From: Haliotis asinina
Taxonomy: Eukaryota; Mollusca; Gastropoda; Lepetellida; Haliotidae
DNA length: 64,000 nucleotides
Assembly: GCF_037392515.1 (NCBI RefSeq)
Contig: NC_090291.1
Location: 17,573,501 to 17,637,500, forward strand
Reading direction: 5' to 3'
The translations under genes and the position numbers were made by a program. Positions 35,611 to 45,600 of the stretch are shown in pieces. The notes under the pieces are model-generated. The model did not search any database and was not told where the DNA came from. It saw only the letters and a program-made list of their open reading frames with translations. Numbering within the stretch: position 1 is the stretch's first letter; each line of letters starts with the position of its first letter.

Positions 35611-36164
35611 TCAAAACTGAGACCTAATTATAATTGGATGAAGATAAACTGTTCGGTTAATAAATTGCCATGACAAAGTTATAAGAGTCCCCTCTGAACC
35701 AGCAAACTCTGAAAATAGACAAGTCTAAAATATACAGTATAAAAAATACAGTATAATAAATATAATATTGAGCAAACAATGACCAATGGGTCACAAATAT
35801 CAAATATTAACTCACCTGAGTCTTGCCATTTACAGTGAGAGCAGAAATACTAAATGGGGCTTGATTACAATGAGAGCAGTACGGCATGACCTTAAACGAC
35901 GAGCAAACAGATGTATCCAGTGAAAGTTCGTGTGTGCCCGTCAACACAACCAGCCTTTATGTATACTGACACAGATTCTCGAACACTGCAGCAAAGCGTG
36001 ACTGTAACAGTTTCCCCCCAGAATCTTCTCGATCGGCCCCGTGTTAAACTCCAGTCAAACCACATACTTTTACGAAAGATTGAATCAAGGGAGGCAACTC
36101 TAAACCACTATTAAGATGCAAGCATGCAGTAACTTCAAACATCAGATTTATCAGAAACGTACCT

Positions 36165-36512
36165 TTTTGTAATTTATGGCTAAATCTGACGGTGACGTAA
36201 ATCCAGCTAGGCTCCATATCGGTAGAAAAGGTACTGTGAGTAACCATGGTTCATAGTATAGTGATCTTACTTCAGTTGTTGGCGATCTGTAGCTCGTATT
36301 TTCTGTTGTGTTGTACCAAACCATCACATAATGTTTAATTCTGGCTGTAATACCCCAAATTGTGATATTCTGGTTGTTTTACTGTTTTTAGTTGCCAGAT
36401 GTATATTAGTTATTGCTAATGTAATACCTCTTTAGTCACGATATGGCTGAAATATTGCCGATGTGGCTGCAAACTGTAACTCTTTCACTGACTCTTTTCA
36501 CTCACTCACATG
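36165..36512 (+). mobile_element. LINE 3'-UTR fragment
   Basis: Contains GTGACGTAAATCCAGCTAGG and GTAACCATGGTTCATAG, then GGCTGAAATATTGCCGATGT and a degraded CACTCAC end. Confidence 0.83.
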
Positions 36513-37014
36513 ACTCAGAAATCACGCAGTCTGTATATCAACATTGTGTTTGGTTTGAAGGACCGATAGCTATGCTCTTTAGAGTTACGGTACTGAGAAT
36601 CACAATGATCCCGCCAGATAACCAGTTTCTTTTCACTTTAACTTTCGTCCTAGTCGATGTTACACTTTACAATGCAGAGAACACAGACTATCTATACACT
36701 TTATGTCGCCCCTTTGTCCACAATGTTTTCAAAGAGTGCCCTTTGCGTAACGACAAATGCAACTTGGACAAAAGAAACGGTGGGCGAGAAATGAAACCTG
36801 GAGATATGGCTAGACTGATGTAGGTGTGTTTTCCTGACGACGACCTGTACGCAGTTGTATTATTACTGGGGCTTCAACTGCAGTGTAGGCATACACATCG
36901 GTAGCACCAAATGAACAGTGAGTAGGACCTGAGTAGGTCTTGATATCACCGAGTCAGATATTGCAACTTCAAACCAGGGGCGACCCTTTTCCCTTCTGAG
37001 AACACTTTGAAGAT

Positions 37015-37262
37015 CCAGTCCCATGGTCCATAGTGTGGTAGTCTACTTTCAGTTGTTGACGATCAACAGTCTTTTTATATTGTATTGTGGCTTGTATTTC
37101 TGGTAGTTGTATTTCTTGATATTGTGATATTCAAGTCTGTTTGACTGTCCTTCGATGACAGGTCTTTATGACTAACCCTAATTTACTATGTAAAACACTT
37201 AAATGTTCGCTCTGGCTGAAATATTGTCGATGTGACGGTAAATTGTAACTCACTCACTCTCA
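37015..37262 (+). mobile_element. LINE 3'-UTR fragment
   Basis: Starts in the CCCATGGTCCATAGTGTGG block and ends ATATTGTCGATGTGACGG followed by CTCACTCACTC. Confidence 0.83.
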
Positions 37263-38047
37263 CACTTTAAAGAAACATACTGTATGCGCTTGGTTCTACC
37301 ACAGCTTAATACTATAGATGATATAGGGATCGACATGTTTACCGACTAAGTTGTATATAATTATACGAAAGGATGTCCATGGACATGAAAACTTAGAAAT
37401 ACAGCACTTGATGCATCATAGAAGTATTCAAACAGTTTCAAAGTTTCAATTTGGACCAGTTTAGCCTGTATTTCTCCAACAAAGGTAATATGTAAGTAAT
37501 GTTGTACGTACATGAACAAGATATTGCGTGTCAGCAAATATATTTCTGGGGTCTAATTATAACGAGTCTGCATTCTACTTCTGATAATCATCGAAGGCAA
37601 AAAGGGATGCATTGCAAACAGTGTCACAGTATGATATTATCATATTCCAGTAAGATGACTTCGCATCGAGCTCAACGGCACGTTCAACATATTCGCTGTT
37701 ACACAGCGCATGAAAATATATTACACAATGAAAATGTGTGGAAGTTTTGGAACAGTAAGCTGTTATGTAGGGTTAAATAACACATTTAGGGAAAATTAAG
37801 TTCAACACACAATTTACTACCATTTCGACGAACAAAATTATGATACTGAGAGAGACCGAGCCATGGCCACCATTTAGTCGACTTGATCCTTTTACATGCG
37901 CTTCTGTAAGTAGACGAATGGTGTCGGGATATTTAAGCATATAATAAGAAATACTGTTTTAGTGGCATTGCATGATGAACTTCTATATCTGCACCGTATC
38001 GGTACAGGTGGGGTACACCGCTTTATATACGGAACTGACAGACATTC

Positions 38048-38208
38048 ATGTACACCCCGGTGGGACTTGTGGTTAAAGCGTTCGCTTGTCACGCGAAAGA
38101 CTCGCGTTCGATTCTCCAAATGAATGCAATATGTGAAGCCATTTCTGGTGTCACATTGCTGGAATATTGTTAAATGCTTGATGCAGTGAAACTCTATATG
38201 TGCAACAG
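38048..38208 (+). mobile_element. tRNA-derived SINE family S2, copy 2
   Basis: tRNA-like head with A box (TTGTGGTTAAAGCG) and B box (GTTCGATTC), then the diverged body CCATTTCTGGTGTCAC and GGAATATTGTTAAATGC. It lacks an intact acceptor stem, so it is not called a tRNA gene. Confidence 0.8.
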
Positions 38209-38639
38209 CACAAACATGGCTGCTGGCTAAGACGTTCCACTATTTCGCTAGTGGACACTGTCCACTCGCCACATGTGAATAAACTGGGCAAGGTAACACG
38301 AAAATGAGGGCAATATCTTATCGTAATTTAGCAATTTAACATATATATTACTGTGACGTTTACGTATGATTGCTGTGTACACATTGCTGTGAAAACGAAA
38401 ATGAATACACTAAACCTCATTTTTCAGCAGAACGGAGTAAAAGTTACGCAAGGCTATATTTTTAGCTCTGTTTTTAGCATCAAGATACTATGGACGCAAG
38501 CTTTAAGCGTTATTGCAGTTGAAGCTCAAAACGGTCTTGATCAACCTATTCATAGCATTATTTAAAGTAATGTAATGCAATATGGTTTTTGAGATTATTT
38601 GATGCTATGATACCCCCTGTATTATTCGAAATATTGCAA

Positions 38640-39000
38640 TTCCGTTAAATGGAAGAGGTTGGGCGGACGAAAATTGATTTCTTATGGTCCTTAAGGTTTT
38701 CCAACGCTGAATGCGTAATCGCATCTGAATATCTTGGAGCAAGTACCGTTTGGCGGGGCTCATTGATATTCTTTGGATGCCTCTGTGAACATGACCTTGT
38801 AATCACTAGGCAAAATCACTGACACTACAGACTGGGTTGTTGTACTACATTCCGACGATCATCGTCTATACACAAGGGTACTCTTCATGGACGACAAGGC
38901 TAGGCCACATCGTGCAAGGGCCCTCAGTGGGCCCTTCTTACATCAGGAGGCACTCTACCTTGGCCTACCCTTACTTCATGTAAATATATATAGGTTTTCA
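38640..39000 (+). pseudogene. Tc1-like transposase relic
   Basis: Translation near 38877-38980 gives VLFMDDKARPHRARAL, matching the D-x-A-R-P-H catalytic block of Tc1/mariner transposases. Upstream, diverged codons resemble the 'WGGIS' region. Several stops and frame changes are present and no terminal repeats were seen. Confidence 0.65.
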
Positions 39001-39181
39001 TGACAAGGATTTATGTCTCAGTCTGTATGATTTGTGAACCCTACGTCTGAGAAATTCGCACCTATGGTTTGAGAAAAGAGCTCAAGGAAACAAAACGTGG
39101 TATCAAAGGAAAATAAGTGTTGTTACTAGGTTTTTGATCAATATGTTTTGGTGACTTGAAACATATCCAGACCTCTTGGCT

Positions 39182-39472
39182 TATTTCTAGCCTGTTCCGT
39201 GAAGGTCCCGGGGTAGAATAGGCCTTCAGCTACCCATGCTTGTCAGAAAAAGCGACTCTGCTTGTCGTAAGAGGCGACTAACGGGATCGGGTGGTCAGGC
39301 TCGGTGGCTTGGTTGACGCATAAATCGGTTCCCAGTTGCGCAGATCGATGCTCATGTTGTTGATTACTGGATTGTCTGGTCCAGACTCGATTATTTACAG
39401 ACCGCCGCCTTATAGCTGGAATATTGCTGAGTGCGGCTTAAAACTAAACTCCTTCACTCACTATTTCTAGCC
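39182..39472. repeat. 11-bp target-site duplication around SINE S1-3
   Basis: TATTTCTAGCC at 39182-39192 and 39462-39472. Confidence 0.88.
39193..39461 (+). mobile_element. SINE family S1, copy 3
   Basis: Full-length S1 copy (GAAGGTCCCGGGGTAGAATA to GTGCGGCTTAAAACTAAAC). Confidence 0.92.
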
Positions 39473-39579
39473 AAGCACCTGCAGTTTGTGGAAAAATGCG
39501 AGTAATGACAGCCAACATTTATTGTGTTTGCTGGTACATTTGGAGTGGGAAGCTTTGCTTTGATTGTTTTTCAGTATGC

Positions 39580-39995
39580 ATAACATCAACAATGTTTCCG
39601 CCATATTGTAACTAGAAAAGTTTATACGTTAGCATATAATCTGTCAACAAAGGACAGTAAAACAAGTAGTGCATCACCATTTGAGGTATTAAAACTACTA
39701 ACATCTTGCTTTAAAATTATGTTATTGTTTGCGACAATATAATACAAGAAAAAGCTATAGCTCGCCAACAAATGAAGGTAGGTCTTACCCTACGAGTAAG
39801 TGACTGAGTTTAATTTTACGCCGCTTTAGCAATATTCCAGCAATATCACGGCGGGCTTACCCTACGAGGGACCATGTGGTTGTACAGTGCCTTTGCTACC
39901 TGCATGGATTTACATCATCCCTTCAGCCGATGGCGATTGTAAAATAATAATGATTTTACAGTACTTCAACCTCCTATGAGGCTATAACCACTAAC
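39580..39995 (-). mobile_element. LINE 3'-UTR fragment, reverse, with nested SINE tail
   Basis: Tail complement at about 39585, then the CGCCAACAAATGAAGGTAGG block. This is split at about 39796-39855 by a reverse SINE tail (ACGCCGCTTTAGCAATATTC) and continues as CTACGAGGGACCATG. Confidence 0.78.
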
Positions 39996-40197
39996 AATCT
40001 GCTCAAATAAGACATCTAACTGTCTTTATAGGCGTACAGTGGAAAACGAAAATAACATCATCTACAAATATCAACATGAAGTGAATGAATGAGTTAAAAT
40101 TAACGTCGTCATTATCTCGGGCACATCGTGGTTATGAGAATATTTTTTGTATATGCAGAAAATAAGATTAGATAATATAATTGTATGTCGACAAAGG

Positions 40198-40456
40198 GAG
40201 TGAGTCAGTTAATATTTAACGTCACATCGGCAATGTTTCAGCCATATCGTGACGATGCCGACAAAGGGCAATAAGATAACTAGTCTATAACGGACTAAGG
40301 CCTAAAACTAGCAATGTATCATCAAACAATAATCATACATGCAACAATACAATATAACACTGTGCTATAGATCGCCAACAACTGAAGGTAGATCAACATA
40401 CTAGGGACCATGGGGTCTTACAGTACTTTTGCTGCCTGCGTGGTTCCTACCTGGAT
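40198..40456 (-). mobile_element. LINE 3'-UTR fragment, reverse
   Basis: GAGTGAGTCAGTTAATATTT and CACATCGGCAATGTTTCAG, then TACTAGGGACCATGGGG and TGCCTGCGTGGTTCC. A second, weaker tail start lies at 40085-40135. Confidence 0.83.
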
Positions 40457-40700
40457 ACATGATGTCGCTAATACTCTTGCTAACAAATATACCACAACTA
40501 CAGAGTTTATAATGTTCATGTACAAGATCGTCGAGAAACAATATAAATAACACAGGGTTTAGAATACACCCTTGTTTCACTCTAACTGAAAGAGTCCTGA
40601 AAGAGTTTGGCATATGAATGACACCATTAACACTTGCTTTTTCAGATGAGCATTTGAGTAGATTTTATGACATACACCGTTCACAACACAACGATTTTCT
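40457..40700 (-). pseudogene. Reverse-transcriptase fragment of a second LINE lineage
   Basis: Minus-strand translation gives VRVKQGCILNPVLFILFLDDL, the 'G-V-x-Q-G-...-SP-LF-x-L-F-x-ND-L' block of non-LTR reverse transcriptases. It is unlike the I/Nimb LINE here, whose equivalent reads GVPQGSILSG. Only this block and a little flank remain. Confidence 0.72.
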
Positions 40701-41382
40701 TGTCAGTTAGGTCAAAGTCCTTTTTAAAATTTGAAACTCCGCAGTAAAATCTGCCTTTGTGCTCACTCACAGATTTTGCGCGTAAGGTCTATAGAGTAGA
40801 TACCAGGTCTATAGTGGAATACTTGGGGGGAACCCAGCTCAAGATTCATCAGTTAGTTCATGAATATCTAACCAGATTCTGAAACGTTTTCATTATACTT
40901 GATGTAAAGCGTTACCACAGCAGTTCAAGAGAGAGATGCCTCTGCTCTTTGGATTTTTTCTTGACCCTTATTTAAAAGAAATATCATACCGATGCCCCAG
41001 CTATCATGAAATACACCACAATCCAAACCTTTATTAAAGAATACGAGTAGAAAAGGTACATAGAGAAATATGAGCTACTAAGGTTTAGAAATCCAGGTGG
41101 TGTACCAATAAGCATCTCTATATGTGATTACACAGTAAGGTCCCTTGGGAGTTTATCACAACATTCACAGGTGTGGTTATCGATAACACTATACACTGCT
41201 TCATGGAAACATTATTTTCGTGATTTTCCTCTAAGAAATGTAGGAGAAGCATAATCTAATGTGATCTTATAACGATCTAATTTAAATGTTTCTTCTTCCT
41301 GAATGTTACGCTCATCCTATAGTCATGCATGGTGGCTGGTTACTAGATTTTCTCTGTGGTATACTGTGTGAACCATATCAGC

Positions 41383-41457
41383 GAGCCTGACCGTTAGTCG
41401 CCTCTTACATAAGGATTGGCTGCTGAAGATTAATTCTAACCCGGATGTTCACGGGTT
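41383..41457 (-). mobile_element. SINE S1 5' fragment, reverse
   Basis: Complement of the S1 head: GAGCCTGACCGTTAGTCGCC and GGATTGGCTGCTGAAG. Confidence 0.75.
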
Positions 41458-41504
41458 ATAGTAAACCTATGGAGAACATTGATATAATACGAGTTCTAAC
41501 CACA

Positions 41505-41567
41505 ATACTTTCTCATCTCTACGAATGCTTTCTCATATCTACGAATGCTTTCTCATCTCTACGAAGC
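41505..41567. repeat. Short tandem repeat, 20-bp unit, three copies
   Basis: TTTCTCATCTCTACGAATGC and close variants in tandem. Confidence 0.8.
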
Positions 41568-41629
41568 GTACAGCCGATATTGGGCACCCGGCAGAGATTA
41601 TGGGCTCGAACACTCCGACACCGGTAGAA

Positions 41630-42005
41630 CAGAAACTTGCAAACAGCAGATTCAAGATTTTCAGAGCCCATGAAAGTGTTCGAGTCTACATTGGCAGAGA
41701 GAACAAAAAGTCCCGTTGTTGTGTTTCAAACGTTGAACCGTTTAGTGGTGGCGGCACGATGCTTTTAGTGCCGTGTCCCAGTCTAAGACCAAGGCCAAGA
41801 CCAAGGTTTTGGAAGGAAATTTCTCTGGAAAGTGTAACACAGACCACCTTATCAGTCCAGTGGTTGTCCTGTTTTATCTTCAACAGGACTACATAAAGCC
41901 CCACATAGCACGTCTTCATGACATTCCACTTCAGCCCACATTCAGGGACGTCTTGCTTGTCCAGCATGATCCCCCTTATAGAACACTTAGCAACCACATT
42001 TGAAT
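41630..42005 (+). pseudogene. Tc1-like transposase relic
   Basis: One frame reads NSRFKIF and RVYIGRENKK...FSGGGTM (41640-41765). The next frame reads VLEGNFSGK and LQQDYIKPHIARLHD (41800-41930). The order matches Tc1-like transposases: SRF, RV-R--ER, FGGGSVM, GNLTG, FQQDNARPH-AR. The catalytic Asp block is partly kept. Frameshifts and a stop at about 42001 inactivate it. Confidence 0.65.
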
Positions 42006-42347
42006 ACTGCCAGCTCGATCCCTTAACAGAGGTGGATCAGAGAAGAATGGCTCCATTTCTTGCGTTAGTCTCTCTGGAATACGCGATATGGACATGAATA
42101 CCCCTAGAAGAAGGAAGTTTCATGACCAACTGGTCACACCGATCTCTGAGCATTGAAACTTGATTTCTGATATTGAAATGGCTGGAACATTACTGGTTCT
42201 CGTGCTTGATAAAAGTCACTCCGTAACTCCTCATTAGAAACAAGTCAGGTTTGTATAATGTACGTGTGTGTGCGTGCGTGAGTGGGTGCGTGGAGCGTGC
42301 GTCCTTGAGGTTGTATGAATAACAAAGTCAGGGGATCTAAGTCGCTA

Positions 42348-42378
42348 CGATGCGATGCGATGCGATGCGATGCGATGA
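42348..42378. repeat. (CGATG)n pentanucleotide microsatellite
   Basis: Six uninterrupted CGATG units, about 105 bases beyond the 3' end of the gene C coding sequence. Confidence 0.9.
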
Positions 42379-42483
42379 TTCATTCACTCACAAACGTCCT
42401 ACACATCATCAAATAGCTTAGATATATGAGTGTATGTACAACAGTTTATATCTTAGAAAATTATCTATCCGATTACAGTTAAT

Positions 42484-42630
42484 CTATTCCATTTCCAGGG
42501 AAGCGGGTTCCACGACAACCGGCAACACAAGTTTCTCTCGTTGCATGTTGTCTCTTTCCAAATATACTTTCCTGAGTTCGGCTCGAGCAGGGCCCCATTC
42601 AACAGAAGGCACACTTGCGACTTTGAGACG
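42484..42630 (-). CDS. Gene C exon 13 (C-terminal tail, stop)
   Basis: 147 bp ending in TAG. It encodes [20 protein letters not shown] and a charged tail ending SLEME. Homologous to A exon 13 only up to the W-G-P segment. Confidence 0.88.
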   Translation of the reverse strand, partial: RLKVASVPSVEWGPARAELRKVYLERDNMQREKLVLPVVVEPASLEME

Positions 42631-45600
42631 CTGAAGATCAGAATAAAAGTATTTACATTAATTCAGATTAGTTAAAACCAACGAGTCGAAACGATATCTG
42701 TGAATATATCCTACCAACAAAAAGTATGATCATCTGGAGCCATAGTTGTTGGAATGTAGCGAACCGTGGTGTAGCATTTCAACACAATATTTCATCACAG
42801 TGAAATGTCACGCAAAGAATGGGCATCACGCAGAGCATGGGAGGAGACAGGGAGACGGGAGGCGGGGAGGTATGTGCACCCGTGTAGTACAATGAGTCTC
42901 GGCAGTTAGAGTAGCTAGCCGAAACAAATCGACATCCACACAATGTCCCATCTTTACAATAAGTGTTCTCCACAATATACCACCGTTATTCAGGCCGAAT
43001 TGTGTAGTAAAAAAAAACCCCAACATATTACCTGAACCAAGGCTTGAAGACTCATGTGATCCTAGACGGCCAGGGAGTACACAGTGTTTAAAGACGAATC
43101 AAGGTTTTGCCTATGATTAACGGCTGTCAGAAACATTGTAGTAGACTATTACCAATATGGGCGCGGAAGTACCATAAAATCGGGATTGCATATGAACTGT
43201 TCTGGTTTTGTGAATTGACAATTGACAGCGATGTTATAATAGGTCGTTGTTCCGATGGTTTGAATTATTAGCAGGAATTTTGAAACGTCATTAGAGGATT
43301 TCACCCGTAGAAGTAAGCAAAGCAATGGAATGGACCGTTAAGTCTCCTTCAGTATGTATCCGTACAATGTCCTCAGTCGGAGAATGCACATCCTGCATCC
43401 ACCAACATGGCCCCGGTGCGGGTTGCCCCTAAGGAGTACGGCAATGTTAAAAAGAAATATTGCCCTGTGTATTGAAGAATAAAATACTCAAAGAGATTAC
43501 CTGTATTACAATTATTACACCAAGTTTGGGTGTCAAGTTTCTAATTTTATTATGAATGAAGGTCCTTCACGTTTGATAACGTTCTATAAAGAACTGCGTT
43601 TACGCTCATCAATCGGTAGATAAAACAACCTAACAAGCTGCGGTATTCTGTAACGAGCGGGTATTGTATATAGACTATGGCACACCGCATATAAGGGTAA
43701 ATATACCTCCATGATGGTCCCCTTCCTCTGTGCCACTTGGTAGATTAGTGTGATGGGTATCGGTGCAGTCATGAAAACAGCCATAAGAATTCCTATCACC
43801 TTGGCGTGGACAGGATATATGTATGTCCCGTAGCTGGGCGGGTCGTACATGAAGAGAGACAGGATTAGAGCCGCCTGTGGAAGAAACGTTTACAGCTAAC
43901 TTGTTTGAGGATATTTATATGGATCATATATCTACACTTAAACACCCATGTTTCCACGGAACAGACATTGAAATATGCGTGATGACAAATCCAGATTCTC
44001 AAAAAGTAATCTGATCTTCAACTAGTCAGTTTGTTCGTTCACTGGTCTTGTGAAAAGAACACCCGTCACATTTCCTTAGGTAGTTTGTGTTTTGTTGCAT
44101 GTGTTCAAATACATCATATCTAGGAAACAGGTACTCTCTGAGGAATTTTAGAGGCGCTTTATGAAAATGTATCTGGTCCGAGTGACTATCTATAGAAAGT
44201 CCGTACAACCTTCTATAGATGCTGCTTCGGCAGCCCGGAGGTCTCCATGAAGTAGATGGATCTCGTAGAACAATAGAATGATGCTACTTGAAGTTCCTTG
44301 TGTGTTTTAAGATGTGTTTTATATGTATTTAAGAGATGATAAGTGATTCAAGATGTCCGTTTTCCTTGCAGTTAGTATATCTGCCTCATAGTTCTGCGGA
44401 ATCGGTACTTCGAGACAACAAGGAGATCCAAGGGAAACGACACTAAAATGGCCCCGGAAGGTCTCGTGTGATAGCAGCATTGTCATACACAGTCCAAAGA
44501 GAATTTACGAAAGTCTACGTAAATCAGCTATCCAGAGATCTTTCCTTCACTGTTCACACCCAAGTTAGAACTCGTCTCCAGTCACTAATGCATATGGATA
44601 TTGTAATAGGCGATCAACAGGTGGTTAAGATGAGGTGGTCGTGATCAGGACTTTATTTATGCATGTCATCGTATCAAAATTTGTTAGATCAATCACTGGA
44701 TTGTTGAAGACTCGGTTATAGACCCCGTGACACAGATGAAATATGTGTGAGCGTGTGGGTAAACAACAAAGAGATTAAAGCCAAAAGTAAATAAACAACA
44801 ACTATAATGACCGAAACAATGGTTGACAGGTATACATTAGAGGTATAGTTTTTCTAGAAATTACTGAGAAATCTTTAAAAATTGATAATAGAATTTTAAG
44901 ACAGGTGTTACATAATACAGTAAGGTGCCCACTATGGCTGTATGTTCAAGAATGAACTTGACTACAACAAGAGTTATCTCCCTTGTGGAGCAGACGACGT
45001 CCCTTGTTGACATGGAAGAAGAGAAAAGAGAGCTGGTTCAAGATGATCATCAATTCAAATTGTTATCACTGGTTGTATTACAGGGAGTAAGAGCACTAGT
45101 TAGAACAGTGAAACCAATGCAGACCAACCCTACATGTTCTCGATGTTTCATTTAATGCGCATACCCCCTTGTAATACAAACAAATAAAGCAACTGGAAAC
45201 TATTAAACAACTTTATTCTTAGTTGAATAAAATTCTGAGATTTAGATGTCCAATTGGCAAGGTAAAATTATGAGAGTACGAACTCTTAATTTCACTTTAT
45301 TCGATTTCCTTTTCTTGTTTAAACTGAAATTCATCAATACGTTGTCACTGCAAACAGACTATAGACTAGATTTACTTACAAACATGATGACGGGTGTGAT
45401 ATAGGATAACGTGAAGCTCAGCACGACAGGGGCTCGTCGCCCAAGCATCATCTCGACGTCCAGGTTGAACCGCTTGGAACCTAAAGCAAGTTTAACATTA
45501 AACACAAATCGCTTGTTATATGCTCTCTGTAATACAGTGCCTCAACGAGTGTTTTAATACTCATATGTTTGCCACATATGTTCTACAATTCTAAAACATA

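Noticed and set aside
36443..36823. A 126-codon open frame
   Set aside because: Its first part is LINE tail sequence. The rest has no recognisable domain.
37499..37780. Possible C2H2 zinc finger (CKQCHS...HRAQRH)
   Set aside because: Spacing is 13 residues between Cys and His instead of 12, the hydrophobic core positions do not fit, and there is only one copy. Probably chance.
38050..38120. tRNA-Asp-like gene
   Set aside because: A and B boxes are present but the acceptor stem does not pair, and SINE body sequence follows. Assigned to a SINE.
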